Shown: positions 10,451 to 21,370, numbered from the stretch's first letter. The stretch is 64,000 nt of DNA from Spinellus fusiger (GCA_025094145.1 JALLLS010000068.1:1-64000); one strand, 5' to 3'. Notes: generated from the sequence alone by a model not told the origin. Translations and numbers: made by a program.

Positions 10451-10558
10451 ATTTATTCCTATTTTGTTTCCTCTGGTCTAAATAGACAATTCAAGGTTGA
10501 ATAAATTCTCTCAAGAATTGTATGAGACTGTCAGAAACAAAATAGGAATAAATGTGCT
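10451..10558. repeat. DIRS internal complementary region (ICR)
   Basis: The left half (10451-10491) is the reverse complement of the outermost left terminus (10238-10277). The right half (10490-10558) is the reverse complement of the outermost right terminus (about 15112-15180). The two meet at CAATTCAAGG, which would be the joined-ends sequence. In DIRS elements the ICR is thought to template completion of both termini on a circular intermediate. It overlaps the last codon of the recombinase gene. Confidence 0.88.
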
Positions 10559-12014
10559 AATCCAGATCAAAAAACTCTTCATTGTCATCCACTGTATCCA
10601 TAGCATCATGAAAATTATCTTCTGGCTCAGAAAGAGCAGTAGAGGAACCTGAGAGAACAGCAAAAGTAAAATCCACCATTGTCATGTGTTGATGCTTGTA
10701 GTGGTTGTGGAAGGTTGTTGAGGAAGTCCAGTTGCCCAGAGTCACAATATCATCCAAGGCAATACCTTGTGCCAGTGCACAGGAAGAGGCAATAGAGCAA
10801 ATGGAAACCTTGTCTTTTGTAGACTTGTTGATAAATCTACATAACCAGGTGGAGATAGTGGTGGCCTTGACAGGAGCATGTTTGACTGGTGAGATTATGA
10901 ATAATGTTGAGTCTTGTGACCTTGGAGTAGAAACCAAAGGGTAATCTCTTAGACAAGAGAAGCAGACAAGTGGACAAAGAGAAAGGTTGGAGTGTGAGTG
11001 TACTGTAAATGGCTTGATGATAGCCTGTTTCTTTTGCCTTTCCTTGGGAGCCACCACAGAGAACAAGAGACAGTCATCTTTGATAATACAGGAAGAAAAG
11101 GGAATTCTTTCCAGGTCTGAAGGTCTGAGAAAAGCAACCATTGCTAGTAAGAAAGCCAGTTTTTGCTATAACAGGGAGAATGAAGTATCCACAGAAGAAG
11201 AGATTCCTTGAGCATACTCAATGGATGGACTCATGTCTATGGTTGGCTTGTGCAGGGAAACAGGTGGTGCCAAGTGACTCAGAGCATTGAAGAACATCTG
11301 CAAAAGTGCATGCTCACAAATAGGTTCTTGAGTCAAATTGAGGTGCAGTATGGCAGACCTGGCCATTTGCAATGTACCAACTTTTAGCTGTCTGTTGTTG
11401 TGTAAGGAAGAAAGATAATTGATGAGGTCTTGCACCAAGAATTGAGATATCAAAACTGGGGGATGCTGTTGGAGGGCCCATTTGATGAAAGCATTTTGGT
11501 AAATGCAGTACCCTTTGTTGTTTGTGTTATTGGAAGTATACTGGTGCATGAGCATTGCTGCTGTTTCAGGCACTAGGCTGATGTTGGTAAATTTGTTCCT
11601 GAGAGTCTCCAAATGGATAGCATCCAGGTGTGCTGTAGTGGCCATGGTGTTGTTGGTGTGGTTGTCTGAATGTGCTGGTGGGAGAGGAACAGTGGAGGTG
11701 CTTGAGCCATAGCCTGGATCATGGGGAACCAGAGGGCACTTGGCCAGAATGGCACTACTACTGTAGCTAATGGGATTCTTTCCCTTATCAATTTTGCAAG
11801 AACTCTGGTGATCAGATTCTAAGGTGGATTGATGTAGGGATTCTTCCACTGAGACCAGCTCATGGTGAATGCATCTGTGTGTATTGCTCCTGGGTCTGGC
11901 ATCCACAATACATACTTTGGAAGGAGGTGGGAGGTGCAATCTGCAAACAGGTCTATTGAGTGAGGGCCCCATGTTCTCTGAATCAAATTGAAGCTTGAGG
12001 GCTTGATTTGCCAC
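10557..12014 (-). pseudogene. DIRS tyrosine recombinase, interrupted by one in-frame TAG
   Basis: Two open blocks in the same frame (12014-11166 and 11141-10557) are separated by a TAG at 11166-11168. The first part (from about 11850) is the N-terminal core-binding half. The C-terminal block contains the helix with the nucleophile region (SCALAQGIALDDIVTLGNW ... NHYKHQHM), where the Tyr of NHY is the likely nucleophile. The Arg normally expected just before the conserved Ser-x-Ala stretch appears as Cys (SICSIASS), which would also hurt activity. The upstream part of this frame (12014 to about 11850) overlaps the RNase H frame and is probably not coding. Confidence 0.8.
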
Positions 12015-13471
12015 ATATTCTTGGTAAATGTCTTCCTGAATTCAAAATCTGCCACTACGTTTTGCTGTCCTTTGATGTGTTGTGCCTGGATGGACAGATT
12101 GTTCTTGAGACACCACTTCCACAGGGTCATGGCCAGGTTCATCAGGTCCAAGGACTTTGTCCTGCCTTGCTTGTTGATGTAGGAGAGTGAGGTTGTATTG
12201 TCTGTCCTGATCAAGATAGTGGTATTCTTCAATTGTGGGAATGTCAGTAGGGCTAACTGGGCTGCCTTCAGCTCCCTCCAATTGATTGAGTAGTTCATCT
12301 CCTCTGCTGTCCAGAATCCATGGGCACAGTGGTTCTTCCAGCTGCATTCCCATCCTGTATTGCTGGCATCCATATATAGGGTCTCTGATGGTGTGGTGGG
12401 GATCCAGGATCTCCCATTCTAGTTCTTGAGGTTGTTGAGCCACCATTTCAACTCCACTATGCAGTTCTGATCCATTGTCTGCAGGACATCCCAATCCTTC
12501 TCTGTATGAACATGAATGTTCTTGAATTGTAGGAGGTGTTGAGTGTACAGATGGGCAGGGAAGATTGCAAATGTTGCTGCTTTGAGATGCATGGTCAGGC
12601 TGTGGACTATTTGGGGTGTCTGGGAGGGGGACTTCAATATCTGCTGGATGGATTTCTGTATGTCTCTCAGCTTCTTGCCTGGCAGAGATGCCATCATTGT
12701 AGTTGTATCCAATGAGAAGCCTAGGTGTTCCAGTACTTGCTTGGGCTGTAGGTCTGATTTATTGAGGTTGACTAACCATCCTAACTGTTGAAGTTTCTTG
12801 ACTACCATCTCTGTGTGGAGAGAGGCCTGTTGGGGCAATTCTGATGCAATAATCCAGTTGTCAAGATAGCTCAATACTCTTATTCCTTGGGTACAAGTCC
12901 ACTCCAGCATGGGCCTGGTTACCTTTGTGAACAACCATGGAACCACTGAAAGACCAAAAGGGGTAGTACACCATTGGTACACCTGCAATTTCCATTGGAA
13001 GCATAAGAAAGGGCAGGAGTCTGGGTGCACAGAAATGTGGAGAAAAGCATCTGAAAGATTGATGGATGTCAGGTAGTCTTTGGGGTGGAGCATGAGTGAG
13101 ACTTCTTTGAGTGTCTCCATCTTGAAATGAGGGGCGTTGACATACTGATTCAACTTCTTGAGGTTGAACACTGGCCTGGAGCCTCCATCCTTCTTGGGAA
13201 TGACAAACATTGAGCTGTAGAAGCCTGGAGTTTTCTGTACTTCTTGTTCTGATACTGTTTGTATTGCATTCTTTGCCAGTAGTTGTTGTATTTCTGTCTC
13301 CAGGAGAACATACTGTTGTGCATTGTATGCAATGATTGGAGTTGGTTTGTAAGAAAGAGGGGGTAAAGCATGGAAGGGGATGTTGAACCCCTGAGAAATT
13401 GTGTTTTGTAGCCATGCGTTGGTAGAAAGTGTGGTCCAATGTGAAGCAAGCTGGCTGAGTTGCCCACCCAC
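11819..13471 (-). pseudogene. DIRS reverse transcriptase - RNase H, one in-frame TAG
   Basis: The RT opens at 13471 (GGQLSQLASHW) with SSMFVIPKKDGGSRPVFNLKKLN, LTSINLSDAFLHI, QWCTTPFGL and the catalytic box YLDN (near 12860). Most polymerases have YxDD there, so the second Asp is replaced by Asn. A TAG at 12419-12421 interrupts the frame. RNase H then follows in the same frame (LYMDASNTGW, NYSINWRELKAA, RTDNTTSLSYINKQG, QHIKGQQNVVAD). The arrangement and motifs match DIRS1-class Pol. Confidence 0.88.
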
Positions 13472-13491
13472 TTTGCCTTCTGTTGAAGGAA

Positions 13492-14975
13492 TTACTGGTG
13501 CTGGGGCTTCCTGAAGGGATTGTTGCTGTTGTAGTGACCTTTGTGCTGGTTGGCCATTGCACTGTCCTTGGGCTTGTTTTGGTAATGGGGACAGCTGTTG
13601 CCATTCTGGGCATTACTGTGTTTGTAACCACCCTGCTGAGAAGACAGACCAAATTGAAAAAAACTGTGAAGACATTTCAGGGGGGCCAGAAGAATCAGAG
13701 GAACCAGTGTAACTGTTGAATTGTCTAGGGGGCTTGTGTGTGCTGGCCTCATGGTACTCCTTGTTGACTGCTGTTTGTCTAGAGAGCATAGCCTGTAAAT
13801 CTGCACTGGACATAGTGTAGTTATGTGCATCATTGGTCTTTGCTGAGAAGGCAGGGTTGAAGGCTCTAGTGGCAATCTCATTGCAAGATTGTGTAATGGC
13901 GGCACATGAATGAAGGAGCAACTCCCTATGATCATGTAGCATCTTGGCATAGCATTCCATATTTGGGTTGTTGAGTTTGGCCAAGGTAAGTTCATGAATG
14001 AGAATATCCAGGGGGCATAAAGAGGCAGAGAGCATGTACTGCATATTCCTGAGAGACCTATCTTCCTTCTGTTGGCCTTTGTTCATTCTCTTCTCAACCT
14101 CAGGTAGAGTAGAAGGCACCTTGTAGTCTATTCCCACAATACTAGGGTAGGACTTGATTACCCATTTCTGGGATTCTTCTTCCAAGAGGGGAAGTGTGCA
14201 ATGGACAATCCAAACCAAACTGTTCATTCAAGAACTCTGAAGGAGTCTGTCATGTTCCAACTTCAATCCAAAGATTCTTCATGAATTGGTCAACATGAGT
14301 AGTATGCTGTGACATTCAGAATACTCTATGAAAGCTTGAGTGCACACAAGTACCATAGTACATCTCTGTATCATCTCACTGATTGGTCATAACTACAAAT
14401 CAACCTTCTAAGCTCAAATTATTATTGGACACTTAATGAGCTGCCTTTATCTATAAATCCTTAGTGGATTAAATAAGACCTATCAAAGGCAATTAAAAGT
14501 GAAGACATAATAGATGGCTCTATAATGGTGTGCTTATTCAATGAACCAACCATAAGGCTACACCTATGTAAACTACCATAGGATAAATCATCTACACCAA
14601 CCATACAGTTGCATCTATCAATAAGCTATGCCATGGACTAATCATTAACTACCAAAAGGTAGAATGCCACTGAAGGATAAGCACCCACAAAAAAGTATAA
14701 ATAATGAACCACTCTTCACTTAATAAAAATTATCTTTGTTCAGTCTTGTTACTTTCTACTTGTCTGAATAATCACAGAGTCCATTCATAAGAAGGACAAA
14801 CTGGGAAAAGATGTAAAGCAACAGGACCATCTACTGCCTGTGCTGGCATGTTGGCAACCATAGATTCAGCCTGGGGAGACACCTGGGGAGCTTGCTGTTG
14901 GCCAAGAGCCAAAACCACCTTGCACAATAAAGCAATTTGCTGTTGCAAAGCCTGGATACTTTCTTTGGTAGACAT
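13492..14975 (-). pseudogene. DIRS Gag-like ORF, split by a solo LTR and frame changes
   Basis: The likely start is the ATG at 14975 (MSTKESIQALQQQIALLCKV, a short coiled coil). The reading continues to EWT at 14782 and is then cut by the LTR. Beyond it the main open block is 14227-13613 (SYPSIVGIDYKVPSTLPEVEKR, MNKGQQKEDRSLRNMQYMLS). A frame change lies near 14190-14200, and a second switch occurs near 13615 into the frame that ends ...FRKPQHQ at 13492. This protein type precedes the RT in mucoralean DIRS elements as I remember them; its function is presumed structural. Confidence 0.7.
14243..14781 (+). repeat. Solo LTR, family A', with 5-bp target duplication GAGTC
   Basis: The LTR proper is 14248-14776 (529 bp, TGTCATGTTCC...AATAATCACA). 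GAGTC is present at both 14243-14247 and 14777-14781. Its sequence is almost identical to the solo LTR at 2510-3038, of the same length, with the start showing two substitutions. It lies in plus orientation inside the minus-strand Gag-like gene of the DIRS element, so it is younger than that element. Confidence 0.93.
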
Positions 14976-15032
14976 TTGTAATAATAAGAGTATATGAACC
15001 AATTAATGTAGTAATGACCAAGCAAAAAAGAA

Positions 15033-15180
15033 GATTAACTTAACAATAGCTCAAAAAAGCTTTTACTTATACTTTGAAAAATTGCTCTGAGCTTTAATAA
15101 AAAGAAGATAAAGCACATTTATTCCTATTTTGTTTCCAACGGTCTCATACAATTCTTGAGAGAATTTATTTGACCTTGAA
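15033..15180. repeat. DIRS right inverted terminal repeat
   Basis: It is the reverse complement of the left repeat over 15033-15135, with an extra outer tail (AATTCTTGAGAGAATTTATT...) that reappears complementary in the ICR. The outer end at 15180 (ACCTTGAA) is set by the ICR match. Confidence 0.85.
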
Positions 15181-15715
15181 CTTTAAATATACAAATCAGC
15201 TTTGTTGTGAGCCTGGCACTCTCCGGAGTTCCAAAAGAAGATAAACATTCTTCCGTTGTTGCTGACTCAAATACCAAGTCATTAGCTGTAACAATTGCTA
15301 TGTCAATATCCACAGACTAAATGTTAGTTATTAGCTGTAAGGATTACTGTACTGTTACCTGCAGTACTTGATAACAGTTAGTCATAATAGCTACATAGAG
15401 ATTATAGAATTAGAGTAGTATAAATATACAGACTTATACATACAGAATAAACTATCTTTCTCTACCCAAAAGTTCATCCTTCTATTTCCCAAGCCCTCAA
15501 AGGCTTTTTATCTCAAGAGTACCTCAAGTTTATTTTAGCTTTAAATGTAATTAATAGTTATAAGCTTACTATATTTTTATGATTTAAATAATATTTTTAT
15601 TACCTCAATTTAATTTATAAAACAATTATGTAATTAGAAACCTTTTATTTATTTAAAATTAAGCCTAAGATATTCTATAAATAATTGGAGATATAATACT
15701 TTTAAACAATTTTCA
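15181..15715. other. AT-rich stretch, no gene; possible LTR remnant at about 15329
   Basis: No supportable coding sequence. From about 15329 (TGTTAGTTATTAGC) there is an LTR-like layout: a TATA-like GTATAAATATAC near 15419 and AATAAAC near 15446. I could not find a matching end or a target duplication, so this is a weak call. The remainder (15500-15715) is very AT-rich. Confidence 0.4.
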
Positions 15716-16389
15716 AACAAGTAAAATGGTACATCTCTGTATCATCTCACCAATTGGTCATAACTACTGATCACCTTCTTAGCTCATTGTACCATTGAAC
15801 ACTTAACAAGAGCCATCTTCATTAATAATCCTAATAGAACAATATTGGCCTATCAGAGTCAATTGAGTAAAGACACATAACTGATAATTCTATAATAGAG
15901 TGCTTATTCAATGAACCAGCCATAAGGCCCCAATGTTGTATCCAGGGTCAATACAGAGACATGTCTAATATAAGTAGTACAAGTCAATTGCATCAATACT
16001 GATAAGTAATTAGGGTCATGTGTGTAGACTCAACCATAGGAGACACATAAGCATAACTATAGCAGTTGATTAGTATATAAAGAGTTGTATATCCCACTAA
16101 ATAAAAGCAATCTATTCTTGGATAAAGTCCTGTCATCACTCAGTCTCTTTATTCTTTAGTTTGGATAAAACACCCAACTATGTAATCTACCACTGGATAG
16201 ATCATCTACACTAACTATACAGTTGCATTTATTAATAAGCCATAACATGGACTAATAATTAGCTATCAAAAGGTAGAATGTCATTGAAGGATAAGCATCC
16301 ACATAAAGAATAAATAAGGAACTGCTCTTTACTCAATAAAAAGGATCTTTGTTTAATCATTTTATTTTCTATTTTTCTCAATAATCACA
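15716..16389 (+). repeat. Continuation of the split family A LTR, itself interrupted by another LTR
   Basis: 15716-15928 resumes the LTR sequence lost at 10160 (ACATCTCTGTATCATCTCAC, AGAGCCATCTTC, TCAGAGTCAATTGAG). After a 239-bp insertion, 16173-16389 completes it to AATAATCACA, including the ACCATAAGG/AAAGGTAG motifs and TATA/AATAAAA signals. No target duplication pairs 10066-10070 with the bases after 16389, so the outer copy is old or rearranged. Confidence 0.75.
15929..16177 (+). repeat. Solo LTR, family B, with 5-bp target duplication CCCAA
   Basis: The LTR is 15934-16172 (239 bp), starting TGTTGTATCC and ending GGATAAAACA, with a TATA-like AGTATATAAAGAG near 16073 and AATAAAAGC near 16100. 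CCCAA sits on both sides (15929-15933, 16173-16177). The flanks rejoin as one family A LTR. It is short and unlike family A, so it belongs to a different LTR retrotransposon not otherwise present here. Confidence 0.92.
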
Positions 16390-16553
16390 CAAAGGTCCTT
16401 TATTAAAATTGTAGAGACTACACTTTTTATACTACTGTATGATTTTTATAATGATGTTGGCATTTTCCTATTTCACAATAGTATGTTTTCCAAAAGAGTA
16501 TATCATCACCAGTCAGGTTATATAAGGGATCACTGGAAACAAGTAGGAGGAAA

Positions 16554-17342
16554 GTACTAGGTGTTGTGCGTAGAAGACAAGATATAGTGTATAGTATAAG
16601 CTGATAGCTGATATCAGAATGCTGATTTATTTAAGACAGTTAGATAAGTATTTATACTGATATTTCTAAGCTACTATCTAATTGATAAGTAGAAAATGCT
16701 AATTTGAAATAAAGGAGTGTTCATATTTGGGTAATCACAGGTTATATTGAAACAATATTATATTTCTCTTGTTTATAATATCGGAAATAGAGTGGTGTTT
16801 CCCCTGAAGCATAAGGACCCACTGTGTTTTTACTGTCACTAAGATTTGTACTTCACCTCTCAAGCCTAAACTACCTACTACGCCTATAGCATACATGATA
16901 TAGAAACTATAGAAACAGGATGACTACACATGCCCTTGAATAGCCATGAAAAATAGATAGATAATGTGAGGATAGAAAAGCATATAAGTAATGTAATGAC
17001 TAGTTCGTTCTTGGCAAATTATGAAAGTAATTTGGGCATCAACAATAGTTTTGTCCCAGACGAACTCATTATTCTACCATTAGTCCCAAACATTACAAGT
17101 CTCTCTTTTCCCGCTCTTATCTTTGTTCTTGGCTTTTTGTTAATCATTAGATTGTTTATTAAATAATATAGAATTAGATCGCAGTATAGAACACTCTTGT
17201 ATAAATACTCGATGAATTGTTAAAATAAAACGATATCCTGATATCTGTTCCCTACCCGTACTCTGTCCTTGTATTTTCTTGTCTCTTACCTTTGTTCTCT
17301 TCTTGTTCTCCCTACCTGTCCCCGACGCACAACACCTAGTAC
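16554..17342. mobile_element. 789-bp element with perfect 18-bp terminal inverted repeats, type unclear
   Basis: GTACTAGGTGTTGTGCGT at 16554-16571 recurs as its exact reverse complement at 17325-17342. Read inward from TGTTGTG (16562) to CACAACA (17334), the segment also has LTR-like TG...CA ends, a TATA-like GTATAAATACTCG near 17200 and AATAAAACG near 17225. CTAG lies on both sides at 16557-16560 and 17336-17339, but because it is palindromic it may simply belong to the inverted repeat. It encodes no convincing protein. It could be a solo LTR of a third family or a non-autonomous DNA element. Confidence 0.6.
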
Positions 17343-17774
17343 CTCTGCTTCTTTCCCCTACCTCGACCCTAATCCTTACAAGTAAGCATACAAGTAAGCA
17401 TTTACAAGTTGAAGAATATACTTTCTATTTTGCCAAGCACACCCTTTGCCTCTGCTTTTTGAACAATAATCCAGTATATCTTTACAAGAAGCACTATTGT
17501 ATGAAAAGCATTGCTTAGGAAAACCTAAAGACATAGCTTCATGTCAAAGATTAATGTAGTGTATTTAAGATGAATACCGACGACCGTGAGCCTATATGCA
17601 GTCATAACACCATTCGGTGTATAGCTGGTCGACTTTTTTCAACAAACACACAGCTGAACTGCTTAATAATGAATTTTATTATAGTAACTTAGTAGTACTT
17701 ATACCATTTTGTGTTTTCGAAAAAAAAAAGAATGTACACCAGACAAGCTTGTTTTGGTACCTTGAAAAACTCCT
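17343..17774. other. Intergenic, no feature seen
   Basis: Between the inverted-repeat element and the 3' end of the cyclophilin gene I see only short frames without start context or recognisable motifs. Confidence 0.5.
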
Positions 17775-18707
17775 TTACATTTCTCCACATTCTATAGATA
17801 ACCATCACAATGAGTTTTTTAGACTAAAAGACCCACACAAGTTAACATACCAGTGATTTTTACTGGCAGTTTAGGTCGGTTGTTAGGACCTGTAGTTACG
17901 TTTTCTATAAGAGATAAGGCGGTCATTAGTTGGGTGTATTATATACTAAAGCTTATTCACTCTTACCAATCTTTCTTAACGTAAGCAAACCATCAATAAG
18001 ACGACCAAATACAACGTGCTTTCCATCCAAAAATTCACATTTATCACAAGTAATAAAAAACTATACAGATTCAAAATGAATTACTGATTTTTTTCTGTTC
18101 TTTACCTGACATCCATTGGTATTAGGTCCAGAGTTTGCCTAATAATAACAAAAGAATTAGAAGGGGTTTTGCTTATAGTAGTATGTCCATTTTTATTTAC
18201 CATAGACAGAAGCCCAGCTTGATTGTGTTTAATCAAGAAGTTCTCATCTTGGAATCTTTCACCATAGATGCTCATTGAGCCACTACCATCTCCCTTGAGA
18301 AAATCACCACCTTGTACCATGAAATCCTTAATCACTCTAAATACGGCGTATTATTACATTTCAATAGTATCCGCGTCAATAATTGTTATTACCTGTGGAA
18401 TAAACAGTTCTTGAAGCCCTGAGGCACACCATTGCGCCTAGAAAATAGGAATATAACAATCAATATATTTTCTCTTTTATGCAAGTACGTTTAACTCACT
18501 TGTATTCACCTGTACAAAGCTGTCTATAGTTATCCACCAGAATATATAAGTAATTATAAGAATAAATTATCGTTTTTTTTCCATAGCTCACCTAAAATTC
18601 TCAGCTGTTCTTGGAACAATGTCTGAAAGTAACTCCATCTTCATGCGACCCACAGGAACATCACCAATAGAGATGTCGAAGAAAACAACAGGTCTTTCGT
18701 CTGCCAT
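17775..18707 (-). CDS. PPIH: Cyclophilin H-type peptidyl-prolyl cis-trans isomerase
   Basis: Eight exons: 18592-18707, 18500-18523, 18393-18437, 18201-18336, 18106-18138, 17967-18060, 17851-17904, 17775-17791. They sum to 519 nt (172 aa), with GT-AG introns and phases that close. The protein starts [15 protein letters not shown] and carries [53 protein letters not shown] and [12 protein letters not shown]. It ends in ECGEM, the C-terminal signature of the PPIH (USA-CYP) subfamily. PPIH isomerises prolines and binds the U4/U6.U5 tri-snRNP in the nucleus; that role is family knowledge. Catalytic Arg, Phe and Gln positions look intact and the length matches the family (about 177 aa). Exon 8 has only 17 nt. 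Confidence 0.93.
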
Positions 18708-18879
18708 ATTTAATACTAAAAAATGACGTGAATGAGCCTTTACACAGTTAATCTGTACGTGATGATCTTCTATACATCTAACTTACATTGTTGATTACAA
18801 AAGGAATCACCTTGAGTATTTTTTGAATGGGCCTAAATTTTATCAGAGCAATGACAAGCGGTCACATGTTAAAATATAA

Positions 18880-20240
18880 AGTAGAGCGATCAGAGATGAG
18901 TATCTTTGAGTGTTATAAAGTGACCAAAAGAATGTAATCGATGCCTTTAAATTTCCAAGCTATTCTTATACCAAAAACAACATACGCTATTCTTTTCTCT
19001 GTTTATACTACTACTACTCTTTTTTTTTTTTTTAAATAATATCTCAATCATCCAACACTTTAAACATCTTCACCAAAAAACCCGAGATGTATGGAAAATA
19101 TACCAGCCTCAAGACTCATCCAGCCATTCTCCACTAAATACTGAACAACAACAATACCCCGGCTGAGACATCTCGTATGTTCAACATGCCTGCTTCCATT
19201 GTAAGATACATCGCGAAGCATCACAAGGCAACTGGACTCTCCGATGGCTGAGAAGAATAGTAATGAGCAACTCCCACTAGACCAAAGTAGCCATCATGGC
19301 AGACATGGCCATCAAAGTCACAGACAGGACTTTGAAGAAACACCTTGATGAGATGGAGTTCAGTTCATTTAATCTGGTAGTCAAGCCTGTTCTTACCAAG
19401 AAGAACATGGAGCAAGACTTCAGTGGACCCATGGGCACGTTGGTTGTATCCATGAGCAGTGGCAGGAGGTCGTCTTGTCTGATGAGTCCAGAATGGAGCT
19501 CATGAGCCTTAACATTGTCGTCGATTTTATTAGACAATATGGTACGACCATTGATCTTAGGAATTTCCTTGATAATAAGAAGTTTGGAGGTGGTGAAATG
19601 ATAGTTGGGTTAATTTAACAATGAGGGTGTTGGGAGCTAGATCATAGTGAAGGGTAAGATAAACTTCAACAAGTACATCAATGTCTTGGGAGATGTCTAA
19701 TGCCCTGAACTCAAGTAATCCTCTCTCATATAAACCCTGAAGTCAGTTACCACTTACAAGAAAACAATGCTAGACCTCATACAAGCAAGGCAACTCAATT
19801 AGAGAGTAGTTAACAGTATAGTAATGACTCTTTAATGGTCTTTACAATATCAATATCAATTCAATGGAGCATCTATGGGCCCGCCTCAAGAAAATCATTA
19901 GAAAGGGCATAAGAGTATATTTTACCAAATAATAGTTAGGTACTGCCCTGACGCTGAGATGGGGTAAAATATCAAAGGCAATAGACACCCTTATTGCCAG
20001 CATAAGGCGGAGATGCCAGGCCGTGATAAATGTCATTAACTGATAGTGGTTACTAAGCAACCTGCCAATAAAACCACTGTTATTTCTCATCAACACTACC
20101 ATCTTTATTTATTGAAAGTTTTGTGTTTCTATCTTATAGATTCATAAAGTCATTGCACTATTAAGATAAACTACAAAACTAAAAAAGATGGACTGAATTT
20201 GAAATGTTCCTATTACTTTTGTCAGGTCAATTTAGAATCA
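18880..20240 (+). mobile_element. Decayed Tc1/mariner-like transposon, copy 1
   Basis: The plus strand holds broken transposase pieces: a helix-turn-helix part (AETSRMFNMPASIVRYIAKHH near 19162-19225), a middle part (RTLKKHLDEMEFSS near 19325-19365), and LSDESRMEL near 19476. A stretch from 19560 on matches the inverted copy at 22800-23480. Many stops and frame changes are present. The ends are approximate, guessed from AAAGTGACCAAAAGAATGTA near 18920 and the related TGACCTGACAAAAGTAAT complement near 20215. Confidence 0.65.
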
Positions 20241-20299
20241 TAAGGGAAACCAGTCGAATCACATGATATTGTTTATTAGGCGCTCATTCTTTCTCAGCC

Positions 20300-21026
20300 A
20301 CAAAGAATCCATTCAGTCTAAGTATCCCAAATCCCTCTCTTCTGCCTATATACTAATGCAGCTGCTTAATAGATTTGACCAAGGACTACACAGGCCATCA
20401 TTGTATATTAGCGGTGATCAAGGGTTGAGATTGGCTGATTTTCTCTCTACAACACTTTAATGAACAGACTTGAGATAAGCATCTTGCTTGTTTGACAATA
20501 GGACTGCGTTGTTGGAGACACTGGAAAACAACGTCTCTGGTCTGACAATTCTCCTATGACTTGACTCCTTCCCAGGGGTGACCATAGCTCTTTGACTCTG
20601 TCAATCAGTGGTCGGGAGAATTGGCTTGTCATTAAAGTTGTTTTTTTAGCAGAACAGACTTGAGATAAGCATCTAGCTTGTTTGACAATAGGACTACGTT
20701 GTTGGGGACACTGGAAAACAATGTCTCTGGTCTGACAATTCTCTTATGACTTGACTCCTTCCCAGGGGTGACCATAGCTCTTTGACTTTGTCAATCAGTG
20801 GTCGGGAGAATTGGCTTGTCTGCTATTGTTTAACGCGTTACAAAAAATCCCTTCAGTCTAAGTATCCCAAATCACTCTCTTCTGGCTTTATACTAATGCA
20901 GCTGCTTAATAGATTTGACCAAGGACTACACAGGTCATCCTTGTATATTAGCGGTGATCAAGGGTTAAGAGTGGCTGCTTTTCTCTCTACAACACTTTAA
21001 TAAACAGACTCGGGATAAGCATCTTG
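20300..21026. repeat. A-B-B'-A' repeat cluster
   Basis: Unit A (20300-20486) recurs as A' (20840-21026) at an exact 540-bp offset. Unit B (20463-20630) recurs as B' (20653-20820) at 190 bp. All copies are in direct orientation with a few substitutions each. The start of B (AACAGACTTGAGATAAGCAT) overlaps the end of A and recurs a third time at 21003. Each A unit has a short open frame (about 50 codons, ...RFDQGLHR.SLYISGDQGLR) that is conserved between copies. I do not recognise it. Confidence 0.85.
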
Positions 21027-21098
21027 TATGAATCTCGCAAGAGGGCATATTAAGACTGTTGCTTACCCAGAACCTATTTGACATTAATGAATCTTGAT

Positions 21099-21241
21099 AA
21101 TATTTGATTCTTCAAATTAAGCTATCTTCTTTTTATGACTTTTGGGCCTATGCTATTGAGCATTTAAATAATAAAGGCAAAGTATTATTATTTTTCCAAG
21201 CTCTGAAGTATATTGGACATGGATCTATCAAGCTAGAAGTA
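21099..21241 (+). repeat. Dispersed about 142-bp repeat, copy 1 (coding-like fragment)
   Basis: It is near-identical to 26985-27127 in the same orientation, with a handful of substitutions. One frame is open through the whole unit in both copies (LILQIKL.SFYDFWAYAIEH, then LNNKGKVLLFFQ.LKYIGHG), so it is probably an exon fragment of a multicopy gene or element. In this copy it runs straight into Tc1-like terminal sequence at 21241. Confidence 0.8.
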
Positions 21242-21370
21242 AAGTGATCAAACAAATGTAATCGACCATTTCAGATACAGATTTCCTTTTTTGAATTCAT
21301 ACTTTTCTTAATAATGTTATAACTTCATGAATTCATTAGATAAAGACATAAAACTTTCAATATATATTTA

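Larger units (their letters stand above)
10238..15180 (-). mobile_element. DIRS-type tyrosine-recombinase retrotransposon (decayed)
   Basis: The coding order on the minus strand is a Gag-like protein, RT-RNase H and a tyrosine recombinase, with no integrase or protease. Terminal repeats are inverted (left 10238-10362, right 15033-15180). An internal complementary region at 10451-10558 is the reverse complement of the extreme left end joined to that of the extreme right end. This ITR + ICR layout is diagnostic for DIRS1-like elements. The copy is dead: in-frame TAGs at 12419 and 11166, frame changes in the Gag region, and a solo LTR inserted at 14248-14776. Confidence 0.93.

Noticed and set aside
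12861..13652. 263-codon minus-strand frame overlapping the DIRS reverse transcriptase
   Set aside because: It is in a different frame from the motif-bearing RT and shows no motifs of its own.
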